NCBI RefSeq assembly: GCF_024809855.1
Contig: NZ_JANUEM010000015.1
Location: 1-64,000 of the forward strand
Direction of reading: 5' to 3'
DNA length: 64,000 nt
Source of the DNA: Rheinheimera pacifica
GTDB taxonomy: Bacteria > Pseudomonadota > Gammaproteobacteria > Enterobacterales > Alteromonadaceae
This document shows, piece after piece, positions 1-8,731 of this stretch. Both the position numbers and the translations under genes were made by a program. A model generated the notes under the pieces. The model had not been told where the DNA came from. It worked only from the letters and a program-made list of their open reading frames with translations, and ran no database searches. Numbering within the stretch: the stretch's first letter is position 1; the number at the start of each line of letters is the position of its first letter.

Positions 1-40
1 GTGAGTAATCCCGCTGAGTTCGTTTATTACTTGTTTTCAT
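1..40 (-). CDS. 5' end of an unidentified small gene, possibly rmf
   Basis: An ATG on the minus strand (complement of 38-40) is preceded by GGAG six bases upstream and opens 13 codons reading MKTSNKRTQRDYS before the window edge. The basic N-terminus and the position beside fabA recall ribosome modulation factor (rmf), which neighbours fabA in many gammaproteobacteria. Only 13 residues are visible, so this identity is a guess. It lies beyond the fabA terminator and so has its own transcription. Confidence 0.35.
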   Translation of the reverse strand, partial: MKTSNKRTQRDYS

Positions 41-102
41 TACACTCTCCAAAAAGAAGCTGGAAAGTGTCAACTTTATTTAGGACGGGTCACAGGTATT
101 AA

Positions 103-135
103 AAAAGCCCCGTGAGGATAACTTGCGGGGCTTTT
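103..135 (-). terminator. fabA rho-independent terminator
   Basis: Ten-base-pair stem AAAAGCCCCG/CGGGGCTTTT with a 13-base loop, ending in a T-run on the minus strand, 22 bases beyond the fabA stop. Confidence 0.85.
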
Positions 136-156
136 AGCATTTAATAATACTGCCTG

Positions 157-669
157 TTAAAAACTGGATGTATCCTGAAACAAACCGACTTTAAGATCGG
201 TAGCTGCATAAATATCGCGGCCATCTACACTTACCACGCCATCGCCAATACCCATATAGAGTTTGCGTTTTATTACGCGTTTCATATTAATAGTGTAAGT
301 CACTTTTTTTGCTGTCGGCAGCACCTGGCCGGTAAATTTTACTTCGCCCACCCCCAATGCACGGCCTTTCCCCGGGCCGCCACACCAGCCCAAGAAAAAC
401 CCTACCAGTTGCCACATAGCATCAAGACCGAGGCAACCGGGCATTACCGGGTCACCTTTAAAATGGCAGGCAAAAAACCACAGGTCTGGTGTAATATCCA
501 GCTCAGCAATAATCTGGCCTTTACCATACAGACCGCCTTCTTCTGAAATATGGATAATTCGGTCCATCATCAGCATATTGTCAGAGGGTAGCTGGCTATT
601 GCCTTCACCAAACAGTTCACCATTGGCACAGGCGATTAAATCTTCTTTTGTAAAGCTATTCTTAGTCAT
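157..669 (-). CDS. fabA: 3-hydroxydecanoyl-[ACP] dehydratase/isomerase FabA
   Basis: Dehydrates 3-hydroxydecanoyl-ACP and isomerises trans-2- to cis-3-decenoyl-ACP, the branch point of anaerobic-type unsaturated fatty acid synthesis in the cytoplasm. The 170-residue protein matches the usual length of about 171. It is a single hotdog domain with the catalytic His69 in [13 protein letters not shown] and Asp83 in GLDAMWQ, the positions expected for the active-site pair. Transcribed alone toward a strong terminator. A FabR-like operator sits 36 bases upstream of the start codon, which fits control by unsaturated fatty acid status. Confidence 0.97.
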   Translation of the reverse strand: MTKNSFTKEDLIACANGELFGEGNSQLPSDNMLMMDRIIHISEEGGLYGKGQIIAELDITPDLWFFACHFKGDPVMPGCLGLDAMWQLVGFFLGWCGGPGKGRALGVGEVKFTGQVLPTAKKVTYTINMKRVIKRKLYMGIGDGVVSVDGRDIYAATDLKVGLFQDTSSF

Positions 670-704
670 GTATGTTTAATCCGTTGAAAATACCGGGCCA
701 CTTT

Positions 705-722
705 AGCGAACACTTGTACGCC
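705..722. promoter_or_regulatory. FabR-like operator upstream of fabA
   Basis: The 18-mer AGCGAACACTTGTACGCC is an imperfect inverted repeat (AGCGAACA / TGTACGCC). Its reverse complement strongly resembles the FabR operators described upstream of fabA and fabB in enterobacteria. It lies just upstream of the fabA start. Assignment rests on remembered consensus, not on a motif search. Confidence 0.6.
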
Positions 723-760
723 AAACAAGTCCGATTTGTATTAAGTCTCAATTTTGTGCG

Positions 761-780
761 TCAGGCAGTTAACTGCCTGA
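761..780. promoter_or_regulatory. perfect 20-bp palindrome, candidate operator
   Basis: TCAGGCAGTTAACTGCCTGA is a perfect palindrome ending four bases before the ATG at 785. It could be the operator for the small putative DNA-binding protein that follows, or an mRNA hairpin covering the start of translation if 785 is used. No T-run follows, so it is not a terminator. Confidence 0.5.
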
Positions 781-784
781 GTGT

Positions 785-1072
785 ATGACAGTGTTATTGC
801 CAAAGAGTGACATCATGACAAATTCGAGTGGAAAAGCGCTGACCAATGCAGAAAAGCAACTGCGTTATCGTGAGCGGCAAAAGCAATCCGGCAAAAAAGA
901 GCTACGCGGTTATTTAACGCCTGAAGCGCTAAGTTGCTATGAAGAAATCCAGAAAAAAACGGAGTGGAGCGACAGTGTTTTGCTCAGTAATGCTATCCGG
1001 CTGATGTACGCTGCACATAAATGTGGCCAGGTGGGTATTTTAAACAGCTGGTTAACCGAGCATAAGCGCTGA
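785..1072 (+). CDS. small putative ribbon-helix-helix-like DNA-binding protein
   Basis: 95 residues. The basic segment AEKQLRYRERQKQSGKKELRGYLTP followed by amphipathic helices resembles small RHH-type regulators on plasmids and chromosomes, but I cannot name a family. Two starts are possible: ATG 785, four bases after a perfect palindrome and with a poor ribosome site, or ATG 815 (MTNSSGK), which has AAAGAG seven bases upstream and may be the real one. If the protein binds the palindrome it would repress itself. It is divergent from fabA, so an effect on fabA is also possible. Confidence 0.6.
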   Translation: MTVLLPKSDIMTNSSGKALTNAEKQLRYRERQKQSGKKELRGYLTPEALSCYEEIQKKTEWSDSVLLSNAIRLMYAAHKCGQVGILNSWLTEHKR

Positions 1073-1091
1073 TTTATCGGTATCGGCGGTG

Positions 1092-1118
1092 TTGCTGACG
1101 CCTGTTCAACGGTATAAT
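1092..1118 (+). promoter_or_regulatory. candidate sigma-70 promoter for the QueD-like/M23 pair
   Basis: A perfect -10 TATAAT (1113-1118) and a -35-like TTGCTG (1092-1097) with a short 15-base spacer, 38 bases upstream of the next start codon. Confidence 0.45.
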
Positions 1119-1155
1119 GCCTGCAGAATATACCTGAGTAACCAGAGAGCTTTTA

Positions 1156-2013
1156 ATGATTTTGTTCGTACGGGATCTTACCGTTATTGATTTTTCTTAT
1201 CTGTGTGCCAAACGCGGTATGCTGGGTGAAAGCTATATTGTTGACGTAGAGCTGCACGGTGGTTTGGATCAAACCTCAATGGTGCTGGATTTTGCCAAAG
1301 TTAAAAAAGTGATTAAGCAAGCCATAGATCAACTGGTGGATCATAAGCTGGCGGTACCGGCCTTATCTTCGGCCCTGACGATGGATAGCAGTGCCGGTTT
1401 ACAGCGCATAAACTTCCAGTCAGCACGTGGCCGCATCAGTATGGCTGCACCGGCGCAGGCCATTGCAGCTGTTTCCAGCGATGAAATTAATGAACGCAGT
1501 ATCACGGCATTTTTGCAGCAGCACATTACACCTTTGCTACCGGATAATGTGCAACAGCTGGTTTTTAATCTGCGCCCTGAAGCCAGCAACAGCTTTTATT
1601 ATCACTACAGCCATGGTTTAAAAAAGCACGATGGCAATTGCCAGCGCATTGCGCACGGGCATCGCTCAACCATTCAAATATATACCGACGGTATGTTAAC
1701 GCCACGCTTAAACAAATACTGGTGTGAGCGCTGGCAGGATATTTATCTGGGCTCTGCTGAAGACTTATGCGCCGCCGCTGCTTTACAGCATCTTACTGCC
1801 GGCGCAGATGATTACAGCTTTCGCTATCAGGCAGCGCAGGGCTGGTTTGAGCTGACCATGCCCAAAACCCATTGTGAAATTGTACCCTGCGATACCACTG
1901 TAGAATGTCTGGCAGAGTATATCGCAGCAGAGTTAAAACAACTGGATAACACCAGACAATATAAGGTAGTAGCTTATGAAGGCGTGGGTAAAGGCGCTAT
2001 CGCTGTTAGCTAG
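1156..2013 (+). CDS. double-length 6-carboxytetrahydropterin synthase (QueD/PTPS)-like protein
   Basis: 285 residues, about twice a normal QueD, consistent with two PTPS-type units. The first half carries the family signature DFAKVKKVIKQAIDQLVDH (45-63). The second half has a His-rich region (H150, H153, H158, then H167 and H169 in AHGHR) that could form the zinc site. PTPS-family enzymes convert dihydroneopterin triphosphate to carboxy- or pyruvoyl-tetrahydropterin. The divergence here makes the actual reaction uncertain. The start has GAGAG upstream. The 3' end overlaps the following peptidase gene by 38 bases, indicating translational coupling. Confidence 0.75.
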   Translation: MILFVRDLTVIDFSYLCAKRGMLGESYIVDVELHGGLDQTSMVLDFAKVKKVIKQAIDQLVDHKLAVPALSSALTMDSSAGLQRINFQSARGRISMAAPAQAIAAVSSDEINERSITAFLQQHITPLLPDNVQQLVFNLRPEASNSFYYHYSHGLKKHDGNCQRIAHGHRSTIQIYTDGMLTPRLNKYWCERWQDIYLGSAEDLCAAAALQHLTAGADDYSFRYQAAQGWFELTMPKTHCEIVPCDTTVECLAEYIAAELKQLDNTRQYKVVAYEGVGKGAIAVS

Positions 2014-2788
2014 TGTCAGCTTTTCACTAGTTGCCCAACCCGCTATAGAGCTGGAAGGGCAGTTAACCCAGGGCAGCTTGCTGCGTGGTAAGACTACACC
2101 TGGCAGTAAGGTGTTTTTTAATGGCATTGAACTGCCATTAAGCAGCGATGGCCGTTTTGTATTTGGTATTGGCCGGGATGCACCACTTAAGCATCAGCTT
2201 AGCGTGCACTTTAACGGTGAAAAATATACTAAACCGTTAACCTTTACTGCGCGCCAGTATGATATTCAGCACGTTAATGGTGTGGCACAAAAGTACGTTA
2301 CCCCACCTGCTGAGGTAACTGAACGTATCCGCCGTGACAACCAGCAGGTGCGTGTGGTACGTAATACTGTTTCCGGCCTGCCGTTTATTTTTGATACTCC
2401 CATCATGCCGGCAAAAGGCCGCATTTCAGGTGTTTATGGCAGCCAGCGGGTATTTAACGGCGAGCCAAGAAACCCACATTATGGCCTTGATGTTGCTGCA
2501 CCGGTTGGGGCTCCAGTTGTAGCGCCGTTAAGTGGTAAAGTATTGTTAGCACAAGACTTATATTATTCCGGTTTAACACTGATCATTGACCATGGTTTTG
2601 GTATCAGCTCTACCTTTATGCATTTAAGCCGCTTTGATGTTGCTGTTGGCGATAATATTAAGCAAGGGCAGAAAATTGCCGAAGTAGGAGCGACCGGAAG
2701 AGTAACCGGCCCGCACCTGGATTGGCGGATTAACTGGCAGCAGGAACGGTTGGACCCAGCACTGCTACCAGGATTGCAGCTGCCTTAG
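1976..2788 (+). CDS. M23 family metallopeptidase with signal peptide (LytM fold)
   Basis: 270 residues with a signal peptide (about 1-20, cleavage after SLVA) and a C-terminal LytM domain (about 145-265), so a periplasmic peptidoglycan hydrolase or a regulator of one. The first zinc motif HxxxD is present (His168, Asp172). The second, normally HxH, reads GPHLDW, so His247 is kept and the usual metal-binding histidine is Asp249. Asp can bind zinc, and I recall other proteobacterial members with this variant. Overlaps the QueD-like gene by 38 bases and meets the M61 peptidase gene tail to tail with a 4-base overlap. Confidence 0.9.
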   Translation: MKAWVKALSLLASVSFSLVAQPAIELEGQLTQGSLLRGKTTPGSKVFFNGIELPLSSDGRFVFGIGRDAPLKHQLSVHFNGEKYTKPLTFTARQYDIQHVNGVAQKYVTPPAEVTERIRRDNQQVRVVRNTVSGLPFIFDTPIMPAKGRISGVYGSQRVFNGEPRNPHYGLDVAAPVGAPVVAPLSGKVLLAQDLYYSGLTLIIDHGFGISSTFMHLSRFDVAVGDNIKQGQKIAEVGATGRVTGPHLDWRINWQQERLDPALLPGLQLP

Positions 2789-4563
2789 GCTGGCACAACC
2801 TGCTGCAGCCAGCTATCGCACGGTTCTTGTTCATCTATAGCAAGTATTGCAACCTGTTGTACTGCTGTGTTTAATGTCAGTTGACGTTGCAGCAGGCGAT
2901 CTTTACGGTAGAAATGCACCGTTAACGTACAACCAGCAGGATAACGCCTTAACAGCTGAGGCAGGCTGGCTGCGCTGATTTTACGGTTATCCAGAGCTAA
3001 TAACTGATCCCCGCTCATTAAACCAGCCTGATGTGCGCTACCGCCATGATAAACCTGTGTTAGCTGTAACAGACCATTTAGCTGTTTAGTTTGGGCGCCA
3101 ATAAAGGGGGGATTTTCAGCACCGGCTTCACCACCGAAATCCTCACTATGCTGCATTGGCCTGAGTGTTAAAGTCAGGCCAAGTGCCGGCAATAATTCAG
3201 CCAGTGGCAGGGGGGCAGCTTGAGTCAACCAATTACCAGTTTGCGTAGCAAGTTCAGCAAAGCCAAGCTCTGTCAAAACACTATGTAGTGCATTGTCTGG
3301 CGTACCAGATTTCAGGTATCGTTGCCATAACCGGCGCACAACGTCATCCAGTGAGCCATTGCGGCTTCGCAGACTGGCATCCAGACATAAAGCCAGTAAG
3401 GCGCCTTTAGCGTAATAACTTACTACAGCGTTTACGGCGTTTTCATCTTGCTTGTAAAATTTGGTCCAGGCGGTAAAGCTGCTGTCTGTAAGGCTTTGCT
3501 GCATATCGCTTGGGTTACGCATAACTCTTGAGATGGTTTTTTCCAGAGTTTTAATATAGGTTTTGCTGTCAATTAAGCCTGCCCGCACCAAGGCTAAATC
3601 ATCATAATAAGAGGTAAAGCCTTCATATAGCCAAAGCTGGCGGGTGTACTGTTCGGCGGTTAGCTGATACTGCTGGAATACCGCGGGTTTTAAGCGTTTA
3701 ACCCACCAGGTATGAAAGTACTCGTGGCTGCACAGTGCCAGTAGATTCTGATAGTTTTCGTCTACCTGAATATGCTCCGGTGCAGGCAAATCAAAACGGC
3801 TGCACAACAGTAAAGTAGAATTAAGATGCTCCAGGCCGCCATAGCCATCCTCTGTTACCCACAGCAGAAACCAGTAGCTGGTTAAATCTACCGGTAAATT
3901 ACCAAACACGTTAACCTGCTGCTGGCAAATTTGGGTCAAATCGTCGGTAAAACGGCTAAGATCAGTCAAATTATCACCGGTAACAACCAAATAATGGCTG
4001 ATACTATTAATAACAAACTCAGTCAGGGCAAATTTACCTAATAAGATAGGACAATCAATCAGTAGCTGATAATTTGTTGCACTGTATTCACCAAAGCTAA
4101 GAAAATCAGTGTTTTGACTACGAGTTAAACCGGTAGCGACTCGCCAGCTGTCCGTAACGCGTGACTGGGGCTTGCTGATATTAATATAATGAGGCAAGGT
4201 TTCCTGCGTACTGACACTCAGGCACAGGCAGGCTGGGTTTAATACTGCTACCTCATCATCAATGTAAGCCGCCCGCACTGATAAGTCATAAGCATATAAC
4301 TGATATTTAACCGTTACCGGGCTGTCGTTACACTGTATTTGCCAGCGTTGTTTATCCAGCTGTTGTAGTTCAAGTATGCCTGATTTATCACTGGCGCTTA
4401 TGGCAACAATGTTTCTGGCAAAATCACGGATCATATAGCTGCCGGGGATCCACGCCGGTAGCATCAGGTCATGCACCGGGGAGCTGGGAGTGAAATTAAG
4501 CGTTACGGATATAAGATGGGCACTGACATCGCTTATCTCAAACTGGTACTTTACAGATTTCAT
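2785..4563 (-). CDS. M61 family peptidase (glycyl aminopeptidase type) with PDZ domain
   Basis: 592 residues. An N-terminal beta domain is followed by the thermolysin-like catalytic core with GGLEH (242-246) and the zinc motif HEYFH (280-284); WLYEGFTSYY around 313-322 supplies the third ligand. A PDZ domain follows near 480-565. No signal peptide is evident, so it is probably cytoplasmic. The family prefers N-terminal glycine or alanine. Monocistronic, convergent with the M23 gene and divergent from hinT. Confidence 0.92.
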   Translation of the reverse strand: MKSVKYQFEISDVSAHLISVTLNFTPSSPVHDLMLPAWIPGSYMIRDFARNIVAISASDKSGILELQQLDKQRWQIQCNDSPVTVKYQLYAYDLSVRAAYIDDEVAVLNPACLCLSVSTQETLPHYINISKPQSRVTDSWRVATGLTRSQNTDFLSFGEYSATNYQLLIDCPILLGKFALTEFVINSISHYLVVTGDNLTDLSRFTDDLTQICQQQVNVFGNLPVDLTSYWFLLWVTEDGYGGLEHLNSTLLLCSRFDLPAPEHIQVDENYQNLLALCSHEYFHTWWVKRLKPAVFQQYQLTAEQYTRQLWLYEGFTSYYDDLALVRAGLIDSKTYIKTLEKTISRVMRNPSDMQQSLTDSSFTAWTKFYKQDENAVNAVVSYYAKGALLALCLDASLRSRNGSLDDVVRRLWQRYLKSGTPDNALHSVLTELGFAELATQTGNWLTQAAPLPLAELLPALGLTLTLRPMQHSEDFGGEAGAENPPFIGAQTKQLNGLLQLTQVYHGGSAHQAGLMSGDQLLALDNRKISAASLPQLLRRYPAGCTLTVHFYRKDRLLQRQLTLNTAVQQVAILAIDEQEPCDSWLQQVVPA

Positions 4564-4664
4564 AGTGTTACTCTTTTAGCCGCTAAAGGGTTTACCCTTT
4601 ACCTGCAGCGTTAGGCCGTATTAAGCTGGCTATTATGCCGCCAAAACCGAATAAGGAAAATGAC

Positions 4665-5015
4665 ATGGCAACAGAAACGGTATTTAGTAAAATTATCCGC
4701 CGTGAGGCGCTGGCTGATATTTTATATCAGGACGACCTGGTTACTGCATTTCGCGATATCCGTCCGCGTGCGCCGGTGCATATTTTATTGGTGCCTAATC
4801 AGCTTATTCCAACGGTGAATGATGTTGAACCAAAACATGAGGCCGCGCTTGGCAGGCTTTTTACCGTAGCACGCAAATTGGCTGCAGAGCATGGTATTGC
4901 AGATAAAGGCTACCGCCTCATTATGAATTGCAACGCACATGGCGGACAGGAGGTTTATCATATTCATTTGCACCTGGTTGGCGGCAGGGCACTTGGCCCA
5001 ATGTTAAGCAGGTAA
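4665..5015 (+). CDS. hinT: HIT family purine nucleoside phosphoramidase HinT
   Basis: Hydrolyses AMP-amidates and AMP-lysine-type phosphoramidates. The histidine triad HIHLHL (His99, 101, 103) is near the C-terminus. From the ATG at 4665 ([14 protein letters not shown]) the protein is 116 residues and aligns end to end with E. coli HinT (119). An earlier in-frame ATG at 4635 would add ten unconserved residues, and AAGGA lies about ten bases before 4665, so I use 4665. Confidence 0.95.
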   Translation: MATETVFSKIIRREALADILYQDDLVTAFRDIRPRAPVHILLVPNQLIPTVNDVEPKHEAALGRLFTVARKLAAEHGIADKGYRLIMNCNAHGGQEVYHIHLHLVGGRALGPMLSR

Positions 5016-5122
5016 CGGAAGCCGTAACCGGGCCACAAGACAGGTATTTATGTGCGATACTGTTGCAATTGAGAGTGGCTCTTATAGAATCGCCGCGTCT
5101 TTCACTATAACCGGGTATTGCT

Positions 5123-5521
5123 ATGAGTAACGAAGCGTTGATTGCCAAACGGATGGAACATGCGGTAACACGGGTCACAAAAACGGTGTTTCCCGGCCGG
5201 ACTAATCATCATAATACTTTATTTGGTGGCGAAGCCCTGGCCTGGATGGATGAAGCTGCTTTTATTGCCGCCACGCGCTTTTGCCGTAAGCCTCTGGTTA
5301 CCGTTAGTTCCGATCGGGTTGATTTTAAAGAGTCTATACCTGCAGGCACCATTATTGAACTGGTCGCCAGAGTTGAGCATGTTGGCCGTACCAGTATTCG
5401 TGTGCATGTCGATATTTTTGTTGAACATATGTACGACGATGATCAGCATAAAGCGATTTCAGGCAACTTTACCTTTGTGGCCTTGGGGCCAGACAGAAAA
5501 CCGACACCGGTATTGGGCTAA
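5123..5521 (+). CDS. acyl-CoA thioesterase, hotdog fold (YciA/BFIT type)
   Basis: 132 residues forming one hotdog domain. FPGRTNHHNTLFGGEALAWMDEAA (about 24-47) is the substrate-binding and catalytic signature of cytosolic acyl-CoA hydrolases, and the second conserved segment is VTVSSDRVDFKESIPAG. Hydrolyses acyl-CoA to free acid and CoA in the cytoplasm. Chain-length preference cannot be read from the sequence. Stands alone about 110 bases after hinT. Confidence 0.9.
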   Translation: MSNEALIAKRMEHAVTRVTKTVFPGRTNHHNTLFGGEALAWMDEAAFIAATRFCRKPLVTVSSDRVDFKESIPAGTIIELVARVEHVGRTSIRVHVDIFVEHMYDDDQHKAISGNFTFVALGPDRKPTPVLG

Positions 5522-5633
5522 AGTGTCAGGTTAATGCGATTAATACATATGCAAACACGGCCAGTTAACAGGGTTTTTGACTGCTATTTGGTTATAATCG
5601 GGCAATTACCTTTATGGCCTGCGGGTTACTGTT

Positions 5634-6716
5634 TTGTATAAGTTATTTGAAGACCGGACCCGCCAGTTTTGGATCCTGCATACCTTAGGCTGGTTGGGTT
5701 TTGCCATAGTCAATTATCTTGGCTCTCTGATCCAGGAAACGCGGGACGCTTATCTGATAATTGTTGCGCTGGATTCCTATATTGGCTGGTTAATTACTAT
5801 ACCTCTGCGCTACGCCTATCAGCGTGCCTGGTATTGGACGCCCTGGAAAATGGTCATAACAGTATTGCTGTTGGCATTTTTTGTCGCCGCAATATGGACG
5901 GCAGTGCGTAACTTTAATTATTGGGAAATATATCGCCATGGTGCGCGGCCAGACGACTGGCTGAAGTACATCCGTGACACGCCAGTAGCATTTTATGTCA
6001 TGTTAAGCTGGAGTGGTTTGTATTTTGGTATTAAGTACTATCAAACATTACAGCAAGAAAAACAAAAATCGCTGACTGCAACCAACAAAGCGCATGAAGC
6101 GCAGCTGAAAATGCTGCGTTATCAGCTTAATCCGCATTTTTTGTTTAATACGCTTAATGCCATTTCAACACTGGTGTTAATTAATGAAGCCGATACTGCC
6201 AATAAAATGGTAACCAGGCTTAGTGACTTTTTGCGCTATTCATTGTACAAAGATCCCATCAACAAGGTACCGCTTGAGCAAGAGGTGTATGCTGCCCGTT
6301 TGTATCTTGAGATTGAAAAGGTGCGCTTCTCCGAGCGTTTGTCTGTTATATTCGATCTTGAGCCTGGAACAGAAAAAGCACTGGTACCCAGTTTAATTTT
6401 GCAGCCGCTAATTGAAAATGCTATTAAGTATGCGGTAGCCAGCCAGATTAATGGCGGTGAAATAGCTATTACGGCGAAAAAGTTTGGCCATGATTTATTG
6501 CTGGAAATAGCTGATAACGGGCCGGGCATGACCATTACTAATGGTTTGCCCAAAAGTAGTGACAGTGGGGTTGGGCTGGTTAACACTAAAGAGCGTTTAT
6601 CCGCACTGTATGACAATAACTTTGCTCTGGTTTTAACGCATAATCAGCCACAGGGCTTAAAAGTAAATATCAGAATTCCATTACAACTAGAAAAAACGGA
6701 ACAGGAACATGCTTAA
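5634..6716 (+). CDS. LytS/AlgZ-type sensor histidine kinase
   Basis: 360 residues with about four N-terminal membrane helices (11-33, 40-60, 72-91, 117-135), then a coiled linker, the His_kinase domain with phospho-acceptor His168 in QLNPHFLFNTLNAIS, and an HATPase region with the N-box LIENAIKYAV (about 259-268) and G-box DNGPGM. Starts with TTG in the best frame; the ribosome site is weak, so the start is uncertain. Its last 8 bases overlap the response regulator gene, so the two form a coupled two-component system. The signal is unknown. Confidence 0.92.
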   Translation: MYKLFEDRTRQFWILHTLGWLGFAIVNYLGSLIQETRDAYLIIVALDSYIGWLITIPLRYAYQRAWYWTPWKMVITVLLLAFFVAAIWTAVRNFNYWEIYRHGARPDDWLKYIRDTPVAFYVMLSWSGLYFGIKYYQTLQQEKQKSLTATNKAHEAQLKMLRYQLNPHFLFNTLNAISTLVLINEADTANKMVTRLSDFLRYSLYKDPINKVPLEQEVYAARLYLEIEKVRFSERLSVIFDLEPGTEKALVPSLILQPLIENAIKYAVASQINGGEIAITAKKFGHDLLLEIADNGPGMTITNGLPKSSDSGVGLVNTKERLSALYDNNFALVLTHNQPQGLKVNIRIPLQLEKTEQEHA

Positions 6717-7527
6717 GGTAATAGTAGTTGATGATGAGCCTTTAGCCCGCAAGGGAATGATGGTGCGCTTACGGGAGTTCCCTGAGCTGGACGTTATTGC
6801 TGAATGCAGCAATGGCCAACAGGCTATTGACAGTATTAGCCAGCTAACACCGGATCTGGTTTTTATGGACGTTGAAATGCCGGGCATAGATGGCTTTGCG
6901 GTGTTAAAGCAATTGCAGGCCCAAAATGCGGTATTACCTTACATTATTTTTGTTACTGCCTATGACCATTATGCTTACAGCGCGTTTGAAGTCAGTGCCC
7001 TGGATTATGTTTTAAAGCCGGTTGAACCTGAGCGGTTAAAACAGGCAGTAGAAAAAGTGCTGAGAATATATCAGGCACAGGATACACAAAAACATAAAGG
7101 CCAGTTGGCAGAGGCCGTTGCAAAACTAACCGGAGACGACACCGGTAATATACTGCAGCGGCTGGATAACGCCCAGCCTGTGGTAAATGATCGTTTTCCG
7201 GATGCAATAAGCATTAAAGACAGTGGCGAAATTACCCGGGTACCTGTAGCCGCTATTGAGTGGGTTGATGCTGCTGGCGACTATATGTGTATTCATACCC
7301 GTGATGGCCAAACACATATTCTGCGCCGGACTATGAAAGAGTTGGAGCAGGAGCTGGATCCCAAGCTGTTTGTCAGGGTACATCGTTCCGCTATTGTAAA
7401 TGTGCATACCATTGCCAAATTACAAATGCTCGCCAATGGTGAGCATCAGTTAATGTTAACCAACGGCCAGGCAGTTAAAGTAAGCCGCAGCTATAAAGAC
7501 CGGGTAAAACAAGTTTTTAATCAATAG
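6709..7527 (+). CDS. LytTR family response regulator
   Basis: 272 residues. Receiver domain 1-120 with the acidic pair Asp8/Asp9, phospho-acceptor Asp54 in VFMDVEMPG, and a conserved Lys in LDYVLKPVEP. A linker leads to a LytTR DNA-binding domain (about 167-270). Partner of the overlapping sensor kinase. No nearby target gene is obvious, since pfkA is convergent and ends nine bases away. Confidence 0.94.
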   Translation: MLKVIVVDDEPLARKGMMVRLREFPELDVIAECSNGQQAIDSISQLTPDLVFMDVEMPGIDGFAVLKQLQAQNAVLPYIIFVTAYDHYAYSAFEVSALDYVLKPVEPERLKQAVEKVLRIYQAQDTQKHKGQLAEAVAKLTGDDTGNILQRLDNAQPVVNDRFPDAISIKDSGEITRVPVAAIEWVDAAGDYMCIHTRDGQTHILRRTMKELEQELDPKLFVRVHRSAIVNVHTIAKLQMLANGEHQLMLTNGQAVKVSRSYKDRVKQVFNQ

Positions 7528-7536
7528 GGCGCAGCG

Positions 7537-8523
7537 TTAATCGCTGGCAATAGTTTGTTGCCAGCGTGCCAGATAAGGGTCTATCTGCTTTTTCTTTGCA
7601 CTGGTTTGTGCAAGCGGGTATAGCACCGCTTGCTGGTTTATTTCACCAGCCATCATTAAGTGGGCCCCCTGCATCAGTTGCTCTATGGCATAAGCTCCCA
7701 GCTTTGTTGCCAGTATCCTGTCAGCCCCGACAGGAGATCCCCCACGCTGGATATGGCCAAGAATACAAGCGCGGCATTCAATGCCCAAAGCACTGCTAAG
7801 CGCTTCTGCCAGTGCGGTGGTACCACCAGGATAGCTGTTTTCTGCGACGACAATAATGTAACTGCTCTTGCCGCGTAATAATTGTGCGCGTTGCACCGGC
7901 GCGATCAATGTTTTTAAATCATCACGTTGCAGTGCACCAAATTCCGGACAAATGATCTGTTCAGCTCCTGCGGCGATCCCCGCAGACAGAGTAATATAAC
8001 CAGAGTGACGGCCCATCAGTTCAACCAGAAATATCCGTTCAAATGCGTCGGCGGTGTCGCGGATTTTGTCTACTGCATCTAACGCTGTGTCTATTGCAGT
8101 AGCAAAGCCAATGGTATAGTCAGTACCATCTACATCATTATCAATTGTGCCTGGCACACCTATGATCTGCCCCTGATAATAGTCGGCTATTGCCAGGGCG
8201 CCGCGAAAACTGCCATCACCACCGATCACCACCAGCGCATCCAATTGTAAACGCTGCAGTGCCTCTGCGGCTTGTTTTGCGCCTTCCGGGGTATGTAATG
8301 CTTTGCAGCGGGCGCTTTTTAAAATTGTACCGCCATGCTGAATAATATTCTGTACATGCTGCGGCAGCAATGTTTGGTAGTCATCGTCGAGCAAGCCATT
8401 GAACCCATGGCGAAAACCAATAATATCGATATTGTATGCTGCGCCGGTAAGAACAATAGCGCGGATAGCTGCGTTCATGCCCGGCGCGTCGCCACCTGAG
8501 GTTAGTACACCAACACGTTTCAT
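7537..8523 (-). CDS. pfkA: ATP-dependent 6-phosphofructokinase
   Basis: Phosphorylates fructose 6-phosphate to the 1,6-bisphosphate, the committed step of the Embden-Meyerhof pathway. 328 residues (bacterial PfkA is about 320). The nucleotide loop GVLTSGGDAPGMNAAIR is at 5-21, the second glycine-rich segment GGDGSFRGA near 101, the catalytic motif PGTIDNDVDGTDYTIGF near 123-139, and a substrate loop ELMGRHSG near 168. Monocistronic. Its presence beside a full Entner-Doudoroff cluster means the host can use both routes. Confidence 0.96.
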   Translation of the reverse strand: MKRVGVLTSGGDAPGMNAAIRAIVLTGAAYNIDIIGFRHGFNGLLDDDYQTLLPQHVQNIIQHGGTILKSARCKALHTPEGAKQAAEALQRLQLDALVVIGGDGSFRGALAIADYYQGQIIGVPGTIDNDVDGTDYTIGFATAIDTALDAVDKIRDTADAFERIFLVELMGRHSGYITLSAGIAAGAEQIICPEFGALQRDDLKTLIAPVQRAQLLRGKSSYIIVVAENSYPGGTTALAEALSSALGIECRACILGHIQRGGSPVGADRILATKLGAYAIEQLMQGAHLMMAGEINQQAVLYPLAQTSAKKKQIDPYLARWQQTIASD

Positions 8524-8731
8524 TCTTTATCTCTGCTTAAAAACGGATATCTTGCTCAGTATAGGGGGTTAAAGCACAGGCCGTGTTTGATATGGCGCAA
8601 TAGTTAGTGTGTTAGTCGATATAACTGTATTTGTTAAAGACAGTGGCAGGTAAAATAAGCGAAAATAGCACCGCTATTTGCAGAGATTCTCTGCAACACC
8701 TGCCACTTGTTTATTACACTGGATCCGCACC

